A stretch of DNA of 64,000 nucleotides. It comes from Leuconostoc gasicomitatum LMG 18811. GTDB taxonomy: Bacteria > Bacillota > Bacilli > Lactobacillales > Lactobacillaceae. The notes under the pieces are model-generated. The model was not told where the DNA came from. It ran no database searches and saw only the letters and a program-made list of their open reading frames with translations. Shown here one piece after another: positions 17,189 to 25,537 of the stretch. The stretch's first letter is position 1. Each line of letters begins with the position of its first letter. The position numbers and the translations under genes were made by a program. Location: the NCBI RefSeq assembly GCF_000196855.1, contig NC_014319.1, positions 1,178,001 through 1,242,000 of the forward strand, in the 5' to 3' direction.

Positions 17189-18370
17189 TTAAATATATTG
17201 TTGAAAAAACACAGTCAATCGTCGCACTGCTTCGTTTAGTACCTCTTGCTCTTTGGCATAACCCATACGTAAATAGCCTGCCATACCGAAACCTTCACCA
17301 GAAGGCATGGCAACGTGTGCTTCTTCTAAAATTTTCATTGATAGTTCACTTGTATTAGCTACACCCGCAGCCAACAATACTTCCGTCGATACTTTCGGAA
17401 ATAAATAAAATGCGCCTTGTGGTTTAGTAGACACCTGTAAACCAGGCACAGTATTTAACAAATCAAATGTTGTATTCAATCTTTTTTCAAAGGCTAATCG
17501 CATTACTTCAACACTACTTTGATCGCCATTTAGTGCAGCGATTGCTGCATATTGCGCGACCGCAGTAGGATTTGATGTCATATGATCAAGCAACTTATTC
17601 ATGACAGTGATGATTTCAGAAGAAGCCAAAGTCCATCCAATTCGCCATCCTGTCATCGCATAAGCTTTTGAAACACCATCAACAATAATCATACGACTAT
17701 TTTCAAGTGTTTTAATTTGTAGCCCTGAAGTGAATACTGCACCATTATAAACAAGCTGACCATAAATTTCGTCTAAGATAATATATGTATCATGGTTTTT
17801 AGCCCAATCTAACAGTTCGACCAGTTCTTGTCGTGAATAAACCTGACCAGTCGGATTTGTCGGTGAATTAACAATAATTAACTTGACATGGTCAGATATT
17901 TTTTCTAGATCATCAACGGTTAGTTTGAGTTCATCATTCTTTGGCTGAATAGTTCGTACTATGCCACCCGCTAGTTTAATTTGCTCAATATAACTTACCC
18001 ATAACGGTGCTGCCGCAACAACAATATCATTTGGATTTAAAAGCGTTTGCATTAAGACATATAATGATAATTTAGCACCCGTTGTCACCGTAACATTTTT
18101 TAATTCAATGCTAGCTTGATAACGTTTCGCAACTTGATTAACAATAGCCTGTTTTAATTCTTTCACACCACTAGTTGGCGTATAAAAACTAGTTTTGTTT
18201 GATTCAATAGCTGAAATTGCTGCTTCTGCAATATGTTTTGGCGTTTGAAAATCAGATTCACCGACACCTAAATTGATAACATCAATGCCCTCTGCTTGCA
18301 TATCTTTAGCTAATTTGCTCATTGCCAACGTTGCTGCAGGTTGAACCGCTTTCGCTTTTTCTGAAACCAT
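17189..18370 (-). CDS. aspB: Class I aminotransferase, aspartate aminotransferase type
   Basis: 393 residues, fold-type I PLP enzyme. The PLP lysine lies in DGVSKAYAMTGWRIGW; NSPTNPTGQVYS and the substrate-carboxylate arginine in YLRMGYA near the C-terminus are conserved. It interconverts aspartate and oxaloacetate with 2-oxoglutarate/glutamate and may accept other amino acids. In Bacillus-type gene order it sits between ypmB and asnS, as here, linking aspartate supply to asparagine charging. 22 bases separate it from ypmB, so they share a transcript. Confidence 0.9.
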   Translation of the reverse strand: MVSEKAKAVQPAATLAMSKLAKDMQAEGIDVINLGVGESDFQTPKHIAEAAISAIESNKTSFYTPTSGVKELKQAIVNQVAKRYQASIELKNVTVTTGAKLSLYVLMQTLLNPNDIVVAAAPLWVSYIEQIKLAGGIVRTIQPKNDELKLTVDDLEKISDHVKLIIVNSPTNPTGQVYSRQELVELLDWAKNHDTYIILDEIYGQLVYNGAVFTSGLQIKTLENSRMIIVDGVSKAYAMTGWRIGWTLASSEIITVMNKLLDHMTSNPTAVAQYAAIAALNGDQSSVEVMRLAFEKRLNTTFDLLNTVPGLQVSTKPQGAFYLFPKVSTEVLLAAGVANTSELSMKILEEAHVAMPSGEGFGMAGYLRMGYAKEQEVLNEAVRRLTVFFQQYI

Positions 18371-18392
18371 TTTTTCTCCTTAAAGTTCTTCT

Positions 18393-18926
18393 CTAGAGAC
18401 CATTAATAACACGATATGACTTCCCTGTTTTAAAATCCAAGGTGACATAATTCAAAGTATTATTTTGCCCTTTATAGCTCACTTCCCAAACTAACGTTTG
18501 CTTATATTCACTAATATTAGCTGAATAAATTTTTTTAGGTTTATAGTTTGTTAAAATTAATTGACGTAATTGCTTATCTGTTAAGCCATTATCACGATTA
18601 TACGTTTTCACTTGATTCATTTTGCTATTAACAATAGCAACTTTTTGTTGACCAGAAACGGTTGTCCCAGTAATCGCGTAAGTCGTTTTCTGACGATGAT
18701 CAACGCTTATTTGTTGTACAGTAGCGATATTGGTTTCTTTTTTTACAAAACGTTGTAAACGCACCTCATCATTTCGCATAGGGGATAGTGATACATAAAA
18801 ATAGCCTAACACTAAAGCACCCAACAAAATACCAACACCTGCTATAATAAACCAAAAGCGCGCCCAATGAACATGTGTTTGTTTTGGACGATGACGGATC
18901 CGAATATCATCTTTAAATTGCATCAT
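18393..18926 (-). CDS. ypmB: YpmB-like membrane-anchored protein (DUF5590)
   Basis: 177 residues: about 25 cytoplasmic residues rich in Arg/His, one membrane segment (FWFIIAGVGILLGALVLGYFYV), then an extracytoplasmic domain of about 130 residues with PepSY-like repeats (KKIYSANISEYKQTLVWEVSY near the end is too long to be a motif but shows the W-V pattern). The family is conserved between dinG and aspB in Firmicutes; its function is unknown, with a cell-wall or protease-inhibitory role suggested for PepSY-like domains. Start is ATG 18926 or the next codon, behind GGGGGA. 36 bases after dinG. Confidence 0.8.
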   Translation of the reverse strand: MMQFKDDIRIRHRPKQTHVHWARFWFIIAGVGILLGALVLGYFYVSLSPMRNDEVRLQRFVKKETNIATVQQISVDHRQKTTYAITGTTVSGQQKVAIVNSKMNQVKTYNRDNGLTDKQLRQLILTNYKPKKIYSANISEYKQTLVWEVSYKGQNNTLNYVTLDFKTGKSYRVINGL

Positions 18927-18962
18927 AATGTCATTTCCCCCAACATACTCACTAATATTATA

Positions 18963-21368
18963 TCAAACATCTTTTAAAATTTGGTTATACTGTTGTATTA
19001 AATTATTCTTGACATCAAAATGAGGTACAACTTTAATTTGAGCTTTAAAACGGTTGCGTTGCATGGCATTTAATTGCGTAATAAGTAATGGCGCCTGATG
19101 CCTTTGCATTTGCGTCAAAACTAAGGCTAGCCGTGATACTGGTTGCCACACCAAACGCTCTGGGACAATAACTACAGCTGGGACTTCTTGATCTCGTAGC
19201 CACATAGTACTAAATATTTTAGCCGTTACAATGACAATATTAGCCTGTTCAGGATGACTTTGTCGTTGTATTTTTTCTAAAGAACCCGTAATGCTTTCCG
19301 CAACAATACTATACTGCGTTGTTACTGTACGTTTTATTTTTTGGTACCAGTGATTTACACGCTCAATATCTGGCAAAATGATCAATATTTCACCAACATT
19401 TTGTTGTGTAATTGCTTGTAAATGTACAATTGGCGAAGATTTTTGCATTTGTATAATACGAACTGGTATTGCATTGTTATGAATAAAATCACGTTCCACT
19501 GTGATATTTTTTGGTGCATCACGTAGAAATTCACTTACCTGATTGTCTAAATATTCACTCACAATTAATAATTTGTGAATATGAACAATAAATTTTTCTT
19601 GATAAATACGTCTATCTAACACGTCAAAAGATACAACAACTTGTTGCTGCTCATTAATATTTTGTATCTCAACACTGCTGATAACATCGGATTGTTTCTG
19701 TAATCGTTTTATTTTAATTAATTGCCCCTTTCCCTGAGTTAGTTCACATGGTACTTGGGTGTCGCCGATTTTAATAATATCTGTTAAATGAGCCATAATT
19801 GTTAATAATCGTTCGATACGCTTTAAATTAGGAACTTTGTTGTCTTCATGATTAATTTGTTTAATTAATTTAAACGCTTCACTCAAACTCTGTTTAATAA
19901 ACACACGCTGTTTATGTGATAAACCAACAATCTCTTGATGACTTAAATTTTTCAACACATTTTGAACCTGTGTCAAATTTAAATCTACATGAAAATAATT
20001 TTGTAGATTGGTCACAAATTGGCTTGGTGTTTCCATCACGACAACTGGCCATTTATCAATTTTCCGAGTTGCTCGTAGGTATTGTTCCTGATTAAAATAT
20101 GATTCGAAATTCATAATAATGACGTCCGAAACGTTTGCATTAGCTTGAGCTTGTTTAAAATACTGGCTTTCGGTGTCGCCTTGAATATCTGAGAGCATAT
20201 CAATATTTTGCGTACCAACCTGTATTTCACGTAATAAACCTGTTTTGGTTTGCGTTAGCCAGACAAGGATACGTGCTTTAAAAAATTGTGTTTGACTCGC
20301 ATCCGTTGATATATTCAAAGCATCAGCAAACCGATCAAGATCAATATATTCAGCTGGATCATATAAAATAGCCGTATTTAACTTAATATCCAAAAGCTTT
20401 GTTAGTTTTTTCACCAACGCTAATTGTTGGCTTTGCAGACTACTATCATTAGTTAACAAAACAACTGGCCTAGATTTTGCATCTAATACTAATGGCATAA
20501 GATAGCCTAGTGTTTTACCAATTTTTGGTGCTGTCAGTACTGTTAAAATGCCATCAGATCTTTTCACTACGAATTCATTGACCCGATTCATTAAACTATT
20601 TTGTGCATCATTTGCAGTTAACCAATGGCCAAATATATAGGCTTTTTCCTGTGTTGATGTTGGGTATTTTGGAAAATTTTGTTGACTTGCGGATACAGTA
20701 GCCTGCGGTGGTTGCCTAATCGCAACATTTCTGGACAATTTAATATCTTCTCGTTGACCATTTGCTTTGATTATTTTCAAAAAATTTTGCGTTTCCCTCA
20801 AAAATGGCCACTGACCATCTTGAAGTTGCTTTAAAACGATAGCGGGTAGTTGCTCAGCTCGTTGCCATAATTTCAGAAATAAACGTGCTGTGGCATGCGC
20901 ATCAGCATTTGCACGATGCGCATTATTCAGTGTAATATCTAGATAAGTTGTCAAATCTACTAACCGATATCCAGGTGCTGTTGGTAACAAAATTTGCGCC
21001 AATTGCACGGTGTCAATTGCAGAAGAAGTCAGTTCAGGAAAGCCTGTTCGTCTAAATTCATCATTTAAATAAGGATAGTCAAAATTAACGTTATGCGCAA
21101 TAATAATTGTATTGTTTAATAAATTTTGTAACATTGGTGCTAATTCTTCAAAGTAAGGTGCATTTTTAACATCTTTTTGAGCGATATGTGTCAATTGCTG
21201 AATGTTGCGATCAATTAATTGGCCAGGATTAACAAAAGATTCAAAATGATCAACTATCTGACGTTGCTTAATAAAAGTCATACCAATTTGTATAATACGG
21301 CCACCTTTAGTGACGCTCTGCCCCGTTGTTTCCAGATCGACAACTACAAAGGTTTCGTTGGCGTTCAT
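18963..21368 (-). CDS. dinG: DinG-family 3'-5' exonuclease with degenerate helicase domain
   Basis: 801 residues from ATG 21368 (AAAGGTG upstream). The N-terminal DEDDh exonuclease is intact: D11 and E13 in VVDLETTG, D97 in AHNVNFDYPYLN, H151 and D156 in HRANADAHATA. The remainder aligns with the length and layout of an XPD/DinG-like superfamily 2 helicase, but its motifs look decayed. The Walker A region is TAPKIGKT instead of a G-T-G-T-G-K-T type loop, the DEAH box position reads METP (445-448), and no G-R-L-I-R-type motif VI is visible near the C-terminus. Known relatives (Staphylococcus DinG) act as exonucleases, which fits. First gene of the ypmB-aspB-asnS unit, divergent from mvk. Confidence 0.88.
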   Translation of the reverse strand: MNANETFVVVDLETTGQSVTKGGRIIQIGMTFIKQRQIVDHFESFVNPGQLIDRNIQQLTHIAQKDVKNAPYFEELAPMLQNLLNNTIIIAHNVNFDYPYLNDEFRRTGFPELTSSAIDTVQLAQILLPTAPGYRLVDLTTYLDITLNNAHRANADAHATARLFLKLWQRAEQLPAIVLKQLQDGQWPFLRETQNFLKIIKANGQREDIKLSRNVAIRQPPQATVSASQQNFPKYPTSTQEKAYIFGHWLTANDAQNSLMNRVNEFVVKRSDGILTVLTAPKIGKTLGYLMPLVLDAKSRPVVLLTNDSSLQSQQLALVKKLTKLLDIKLNTAILYDPAEYIDLDRFADALNISTDASQTQFFKARILVWLTQTKTGLLREIQVGTQNIDMLSDIQGDTESQYFKQAQANANVSDVIIMNFESYFNQEQYLRATRKIDKWPVVVMETPSQFVTNLQNYFHVDLNLTQVQNVLKNLSHQEIVGLSHKQRVFIKQSLSEAFKLIKQINHEDNKVPNLKRIERLLTIMAHLTDIIKIGDTQVPCELTQGKGQLIKIKRLQKQSDVISSVEIQNINEQQQVVVSFDVLDRRIYQEKFIVHIHKLLIVSEYLDNQVSEFLRDAPKNITVERDFIHNNAIPVRIIQMQKSSPIVHLQAITQQNVGEILIILPDIERVNHWYQKIKRTVTTQYSIVAESITGSLEKIQRQSHPEQANIVIVTAKIFSTMWLRDQEVPAVVIVPERLVWQPVSRLALVLTQMQRHQAPLLITQLNAMQRNRFKAQIKVVPHFDVKNNLIQQYNQILKDV

Positions 21369-21396
21369 AACAAACACCTTTCTATGATTTATTTTT

Positions 21397-21457
21397 GAAT
21401 TACGTTGTTAACTTTGCCTTAAACATTAAATTTACGACAAACTTAACAACGTAATTC
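21397..21457. repeat. 15-bp perfect inverted repeat between dinG and mvk
   Basis: GAATTACGTTGTTAA (21397-21411) and its exact complement (21443-21457) are separated by 31 bases in the divergent intergenic region. The spacing suggests either a bipartite protein-binding site or a cruciform/5' leader structure of dinG mRNA. There is no adjoining T-run, so it is not a terminator. Confidence 0.6.
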
Positions 21458-21466
21458 TCTTATTAT

Positions 21467-21496
21467 TTTACACTATTTAATGCGATGCGGTACAAT
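21467..21496 (+). promoter_or_regulatory. mvk promoter
   Basis: -35 TTTACA (21467-21472), 18-base spacer, -10 TACAAT (21491-21496), 26 bases before the mvk start codon. Confidence 0.5.
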
Positions 21497-21521
21497 AGTA
21501 TAGGATATTTGGAGAAAAAAC

Positions 21522-22454
21522 ATGATTAATCAAATGATCGGCGTTGGGATTGCCCACGCTAAAATAATTTTAATTGGCGAACATGCTGTTGTTTATGGCC
21601 AACCAGCTATCGCGATTCCATTAACAAACTTAACTGTTACAACAACCATACGTCCAGCTTTTCGAGCACAAACCATTGAAAGTAGCACATTTCATGGCGA
21701 CTTAGACGAACTTGGTGCTAATGTTGAAGGTTTACGTCAATTAATTTTGCGTCTGTTAACTAAATTTGAACTGACTGATGTTCCCTTTACACTTGCAATT
21801 GACACAAATATTCCTCAAGAGCGTGGATTTGGTGCCTCGGCGGCTTTTGCCACTTCAATTACTAAAGCTTTTTTTGATTTTGTTGATGTGCCATTGCTTA
21901 CCGAAGAATTAAAATATTTCACCGATATTGAGGAAACAATTTCTCATGGTTCAGCATCTGGATTAGATGCAGCTACTGTTGGTTCAAGCAATCCAATTTG
22001 GTTTGTAAAGCATCAAGAATTAACACCTTTTACCATGTCACTTACAGGCACTTTAGTCGTTGCCGATACCGGCATACATGGCCAGACAATGCATGCTATT
22101 AATATTGTTAAAAGTCAGCTTGATGTCGATTACGAACTCACTTGGCAAAAAATTATACATCTTGGAAAAATAGCAAATAAAGTACGCATTGATTTGACTA
22201 GCAATAATCCAGATCATGCAGGATTGTTATTTACAGCAGCTCATCATGAGCTACAATCATTAGGCATTTCCCATCCAAAACTAGATAACCTTGTTAATGC
22301 TGCCATCCATGCCGGTGCATTAGGTGCTAAACTAACTGGTGCTGGTATAGGCGGTGCGATGTTTGCTTTAGCTAGAAATAATGATGATGCCATTACAATC
22401 GCTAACGCGTTAACAAAAGCTGGCGCACAAAACACTTGGATTCAACCATTATGA
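21522..22454 (+). CDS. mvk: Mevalonate kinase
   Basis: 310 residues, GHMP kinase fold. Motif 1 near the N-terminus (AKIILIGEHAVVYGQPAIAIP), motif 2 (PQERGFGASAAFAT) and motif 3 (KLTGAGIGGAMFAL) are all present. It phosphorylates mevalonate for isoprenoid synthesis. Motif 2 reads G-F-G-A-S-A-A where most relatives have G-x-G-S-S-A-A. Start ATG 21522 behind GGAG. Unlike the usual mvk-mvaD-mvaK2 cluster, it stands alone here, 30 kb from mvaD-mvaK2-fni. Confidence 0.93.
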   Translation: MINQMIGVGIAHAKIILIGEHAVVYGQPAIAIPLTNLTVTTTIRPAFRAQTIESSTFHGDLDELGANVEGLRQLILRLLTKFELTDVPFTLAIDTNIPQERGFGASAAFATSITKAFFDFVDVPLLTEELKYFTDIEETISHGSASGLDAATVGSSNPIWFVKHQELTPFTMSLTGTLVVADTGIHGQTMHAINIVKSQLDVDYELTWQKIIHLGKIANKVRIDLTSNNPDHAGLLFTAAHHELQSLGISHPKLDNLVNAAIHAGALGAKLTGAGIGGAMFALARNNDDAITIANALTKAGAQNTWIQPL

Positions 22455-22468
22455 AATACTGTTATAAC

Positions 22469-22525
22469 TAATAAATGACGCCATGGCCGGTAGATTAAAT
22501 CTACCGGCCATGGCGTCATTTATTA
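22469..22525. repeat. Perfect 28-bp palindrome after mvk (probable bidirectional terminator)
   Basis: 57 bases: two 28-base arms that pair without mismatch around one central base. The inner 20 bp are GC-rich (GACGCCATGGCCGG) and the outer ends AT-rich (TAATAAAT). It lies between the converging mvk and sortase genes. No long T-run follows on either strand (an A8 follows on the right), but each arm ends in CATTTATTA, so it may terminate both transcripts. Confidence 0.75.
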
Positions 22526-22564
22526 AAAAAAAGTCACGTCAAACTATTCTGGTTAAAACACCAA

Positions 22565-23533
22565 TTAATTTTGGCCACCTTTATTGCCATTAGCACCTTC
22601 TTCAATTCCCGGATTCCACCAATTAGCACGTGCATTCGTATGACGCACATTTAAATTAAACTCACTGACATATTTCGCCGGCGCTTGAGCCCATGTATAC
22701 GTTTTTTGCAGTTTTGCATGTGTAATAATACGATACTGCGTTGATGGAAACAAACAGCTGATAATAGTTAATTCAACATTTTTTGTCGGATTTAAAATCG
22801 ATACTTCTGTTGCTGAAACTGTTGTCTGTCCATAAATGATATATCGGTAAATACCTTTTTGGTTAGCTAGCAAAACATCTTGACCATTTAACCACGATGA
22901 ACCTTTTAACTGACCGTTGACTATATATGGTTCATTGCGATTTGTTGATTCTTGTAGTGCACTGAATCCAGTATGACCATCATTAAAATTATGTGCTGCC
23001 AGTCCATAATTACTATGACCCATGCTTGGCTTTTCTTGACCAGTCGGATCAACTTCTGAGCGATTAGCGTAATCAGCTCCTGCATTTAAGCCTTTATCAG
23101 AATAGGCATCATTATAAATTGGCAATAAAATATTTTGACTCGGAATAGAAACAAATCCTTGTTTTTCTAAACCTTTCGCTGCATTACGCATAACCATTTG
23201 AGAAATCACAGATCGCTTTGTATGATCGTTTGTACTTTTTTTATTAAGTATTGTACGTTCACGCTTTTGAAAATACTTTCTGGTTATATCATTGATACCA
23301 AATATGTTGTTCTGATAAACATATAATCCACTAATTGCCATTACTGTGACGACACACGCGGCTATAATACTATTATAAAACGCAAAATTATGCCGTTTTC
23401 GCCTATAATTCATAATTAACTGACCAAGACTAAAGATAACAAATGTAGCAAAAAAAACGAGTCCAAATAAAATTATTTGATGCTCATTTTGTGAAGGTAG
23501 AATTGATGTTTTGAGTAATACGATTGAAATCAC
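22565..23533 (-). CDS. srtA: Class A-like sortase
   Basis: 322 residues from GTG 23533 (AAGGA, correct spacing). Catalytic triad visible: H181 (GLAAHNF), C260 (LTIISC) and R268 (TQYRII). The sortase barrel occupies about residues 125-285. It is a membrane-bound transpeptidase that anchors LPXTG proteins to the cell wall. Unusual for class A: two N-terminal hydrophobic segments (about residues 19-40 and 54-75) with a basic stretch between them, and a 35-residue hydrophilic, Gly/Asn-rich tail. No LPXTG substrate gene lies nearby. Confidence 0.85.
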   Translation of the reverse strand: MISIVLLKTSILPSQNEHQIILFGLVFFATFVIFSLGQLIMNYRRKRHNFAFYNSIIAACVVTVMAISGLYVYQNNIFGINDITRKYFQKRERTILNKKSTNDHTKRSVISQMVMRNAAKGLEKQGFVSIPSQNILLPIYNDAYSDKGLNAGADYANRSEVDPTGQEKPSMGHSNYGLAAHNFNDGHTGFSALQESTNRNEPYIVNGQLKGSSWLNGQDVLLANQKGIYRYIIYGQTTVSATEVSILNPTKNVELTIISCLFPSTQYRIITHAKLQKTYTWAQAPAKYVSEFNLNVRHTNARANWWNPGIEEGANGNKGGQN

Positions 23534-23648
23534 ATTGCGTCCTTGCTATTTTTTATTATAATTTGTACACCAAAAACTGTTCATTAATTAACGATTTAAT
23601 TTGATCACAGTCGTTTGTATAACTAGTCAATATTACATTTGAATAACT

Positions 23649-24641
23649 TTATTTTTCTAAAATATTTTGAATACGCACAAGCTCATCATCACTAAATAGC
23701 ATATTATCACTAAATGATAAATTATCCAATAAATGATTAATCTTGCTAGCACCAATTATAACGCTCGGCACACGCTCATCTTTTAATAACCAAGCAAGTG
23801 CCATTTGTGACAATTTTTGGCCGCGCGCCATTGCAATTGTATTTAATGCATTTAGTTTGGCAATTAATGCAGTTTTCCCAGACTCAAATAAAAACTCATT
23901 TGTGCGATGAATTGGATAATCATTAGGTATATCCTCCAAATAACGATCCGTCAGTAATCCTTCTGCCAACGGTCCATAAGCAATTAAGCCAGCATGGTTT
24001 TTATCTAACACTTCAAGTAATCCATCTTTTTCAGCAGTACGATTCAACATATTATATGATACTTGATTACCTATAAATGGGGTCCCTAACGTATTAAATA
24101 TTTTAGCAATAGCCTCAGTTTGCTCTGCCGTATAATTTGAAACACCGATATACAAGGCTTTGCCTTGCTTAACTAACAAATCTAAAGCCAACGCTGTTTC
24201 TTCTAATCGTGTGTTTGGATCCCAACGGTGTGCATAAAAAATATCAACATAATCAAGACCCATACGTTGTAGACTGAGATCTAATGCAGCAGTCAGCGTT
24301 TTTTTGCCAGAAAATTCTCCTAACGGCCCTGGCCACATATGATAACCAGCTTTAGTTGTTATGACTAATTCATCGCGATAGGGTTTTAAATCACTTCGAA
24401 AAACTTGCCCAAATGTTTCTTCCGCTGTCCCGTTACTTGGCCCGTAATTAGAAGCATTATCGAAACTAAAAATGCCATTATCAAATGCTTTTAAGATAAC
24501 TTTTTTAGAATTTTCAAGTGGCATTTGGTCGCCCAAATTACGCCACAATCCAAAAGATACGGCCGGTAAAATCAGTCCAGAATCACTTACCCGGCGATAG
24601 GGTAACTTCTCATAACGTTGTTCGTCTGCTGCATAAACCAT
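23649..24641 (-). CDS. Aldo/keto reductase, YghZ/L-glyceraldehyde 3-phosphate reductase type
   Basis: 330 residues, TIM-barrel NADPH-dependent reductase. Catalytic tetrad: Asp and Tyr in FDNASNYGPSNGTAEETFG, Lys in VITTKAGYHMWPGP and His in IFYAHRWDP. The AGYHMWPGP and GPSNGTAEE stretches are typical of AKR14 enzymes (E. coli YghZ), which reduce L-glyceraldehyde 3-phosphate and methylglyoxal. Starts 2 bases downstream of the SGNH hydrolase stop, so it is the last gene of a prs-SGNH-AKR operon. A role in aldehyde detoxification is inferred. Confidence 0.88.
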   Translation of the reverse strand: MVYAADEQRYEKLPYRRVSDSGLILPAVSFGLWRNLGDQMPLENSKKVILKAFDNGIFSFDNASNYGPSNGTAEETFGQVFRSDLKPYRDELVITTKAGYHMWPGPLGEFSGKKTLTAALDLSLQRMGLDYVDIFYAHRWDPNTRLEETALALDLLVKQGKALYIGVSNYTAEQTEAIAKIFNTLGTPFIGNQVSYNMLNRTAEKDGLLEVLDKNHAGLIAYGPLAEGLLTDRYLEDIPNDYPIHRTNEFLFESGKTALIAKLNALNTIAMARGQKLSQMALAWLLKDERVPSVIIGASKINHLLDNLSFSDNMLFSDDELVRIQNILEK

Positions 24642-24643
24642 GG

Positions 24644-25537
24644 TTAAAGTCCTCTCAAAATATGCTCAGCAATTTGCTTATGTTCACTACTTAATGGATG
24701 TACTTTCAGATTTGGCACGATCCAATTATCTGTTGCCATAATTATAAAATTATCAAATCGTTTTACTTCGGTCTGATAAATATCTTTAAACGCACCATTA
24801 AAAGGTATCATCAAAATTATTTTAGCAGAATGAAAGCGTTTTATCAATTCTAATAAATAAATTCGCAAACCAAATGCGAAAGCGTCTGATGTGGCACCAT
24901 AATTAAAATCGTTAGTCCCGTAATTCACAATAACAAGATCTGTTAAGACACGCTGACGTTCAATGTTGTCAGCCACTTGCCATAAAGCAGAAATTGCTGT
25001 AGGTTCTTGAAATGGCGCACTTGCTGTTAATCCAGTGCCACCATAGGCAATGCGGTTAAGTGGCTTCCCTAGTGCTTCGGCCACTAATAAAGGATAACTC
25101 AACTCTGGATGATTACCATCTAGAGCCATTTCCTCCCCAGCTGTAATTGAGTCCCCAACAAATGTGACATAGGGTTCATTATACGAAACTTGTGTTACCT
25201 GACCACTATCAATTAACATGGTTGATAAGATAATTTTCTGCTGCCATAGCGCCATGCTATTAGAGTTAATGGCACGTAGCATGATTCGTATATGCGATAG
25301 TTCAGTTGGTATTGTCAATACCAATTGTTGTTCTATCATTGGTAACGTTTGCCACGCTTCTTCATTAATTTTTACAACAAAAGATACTCCCTGACAACTT
25401 GTTTTAAAATTCAATTGTATTTTTGCAACACCGGTAGTTTTAAATTCGATGCATGCCCCAAATTGTGTAGTCACAAACATTTCATCAGAAATGCTCCATT
25501 CTGGTGAAAGAAATGGCTTAACGTTAATAGTTTTCAT
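24644..25537 (-). CDS. SGNH/GDSL hydrolase with N-terminal beta-sandwich (CE2-like)
   Basis: 297 residues. The C-terminal SGNH domain has block I FVGDSITAGEE (nucleophile Ser), block II glycine in RIAYGGTGL, block III VNYGTNDFNYG and block V VHPLSSEH (catalytic His and a preceding position for Asp). The first about 120 residues look like a beta-sandwich as in family 2 carbohydrate esterases, which deacetylate sugars. There is no signal peptide, so it acts in the cytoplasm. ATG 25537 overlaps the prs stop by 4 bases. Substrate unknown; a sugar ester is plausible. Confidence 0.8.
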   Translation of the reverse strand: MKTINVKPFLSPEWSISDEMFVTTQFGACIEFKTTGVAKIQLNFKTSCQGVSFVVKINEEAWQTLPMIEQQLVLTIPTELSHIRIMLRAINSNSMALWQQKIILSTMLIDSGQVTQVSYNEPYVTFVGDSITAGEEMALDGNHPELSYPLLVAEALGKPLNRIAYGGTGLTASAPFQEPTAISALWQVADNIERQRVLTDLVIVNYGTNDFNYGATSDAFAFGLRIYLLELIKRFHSAKIILMIPFNGAFKDIYQTEVKRFDNFIIMATDNWIVPNLKVHPLSSEHKQIAEHILRGL

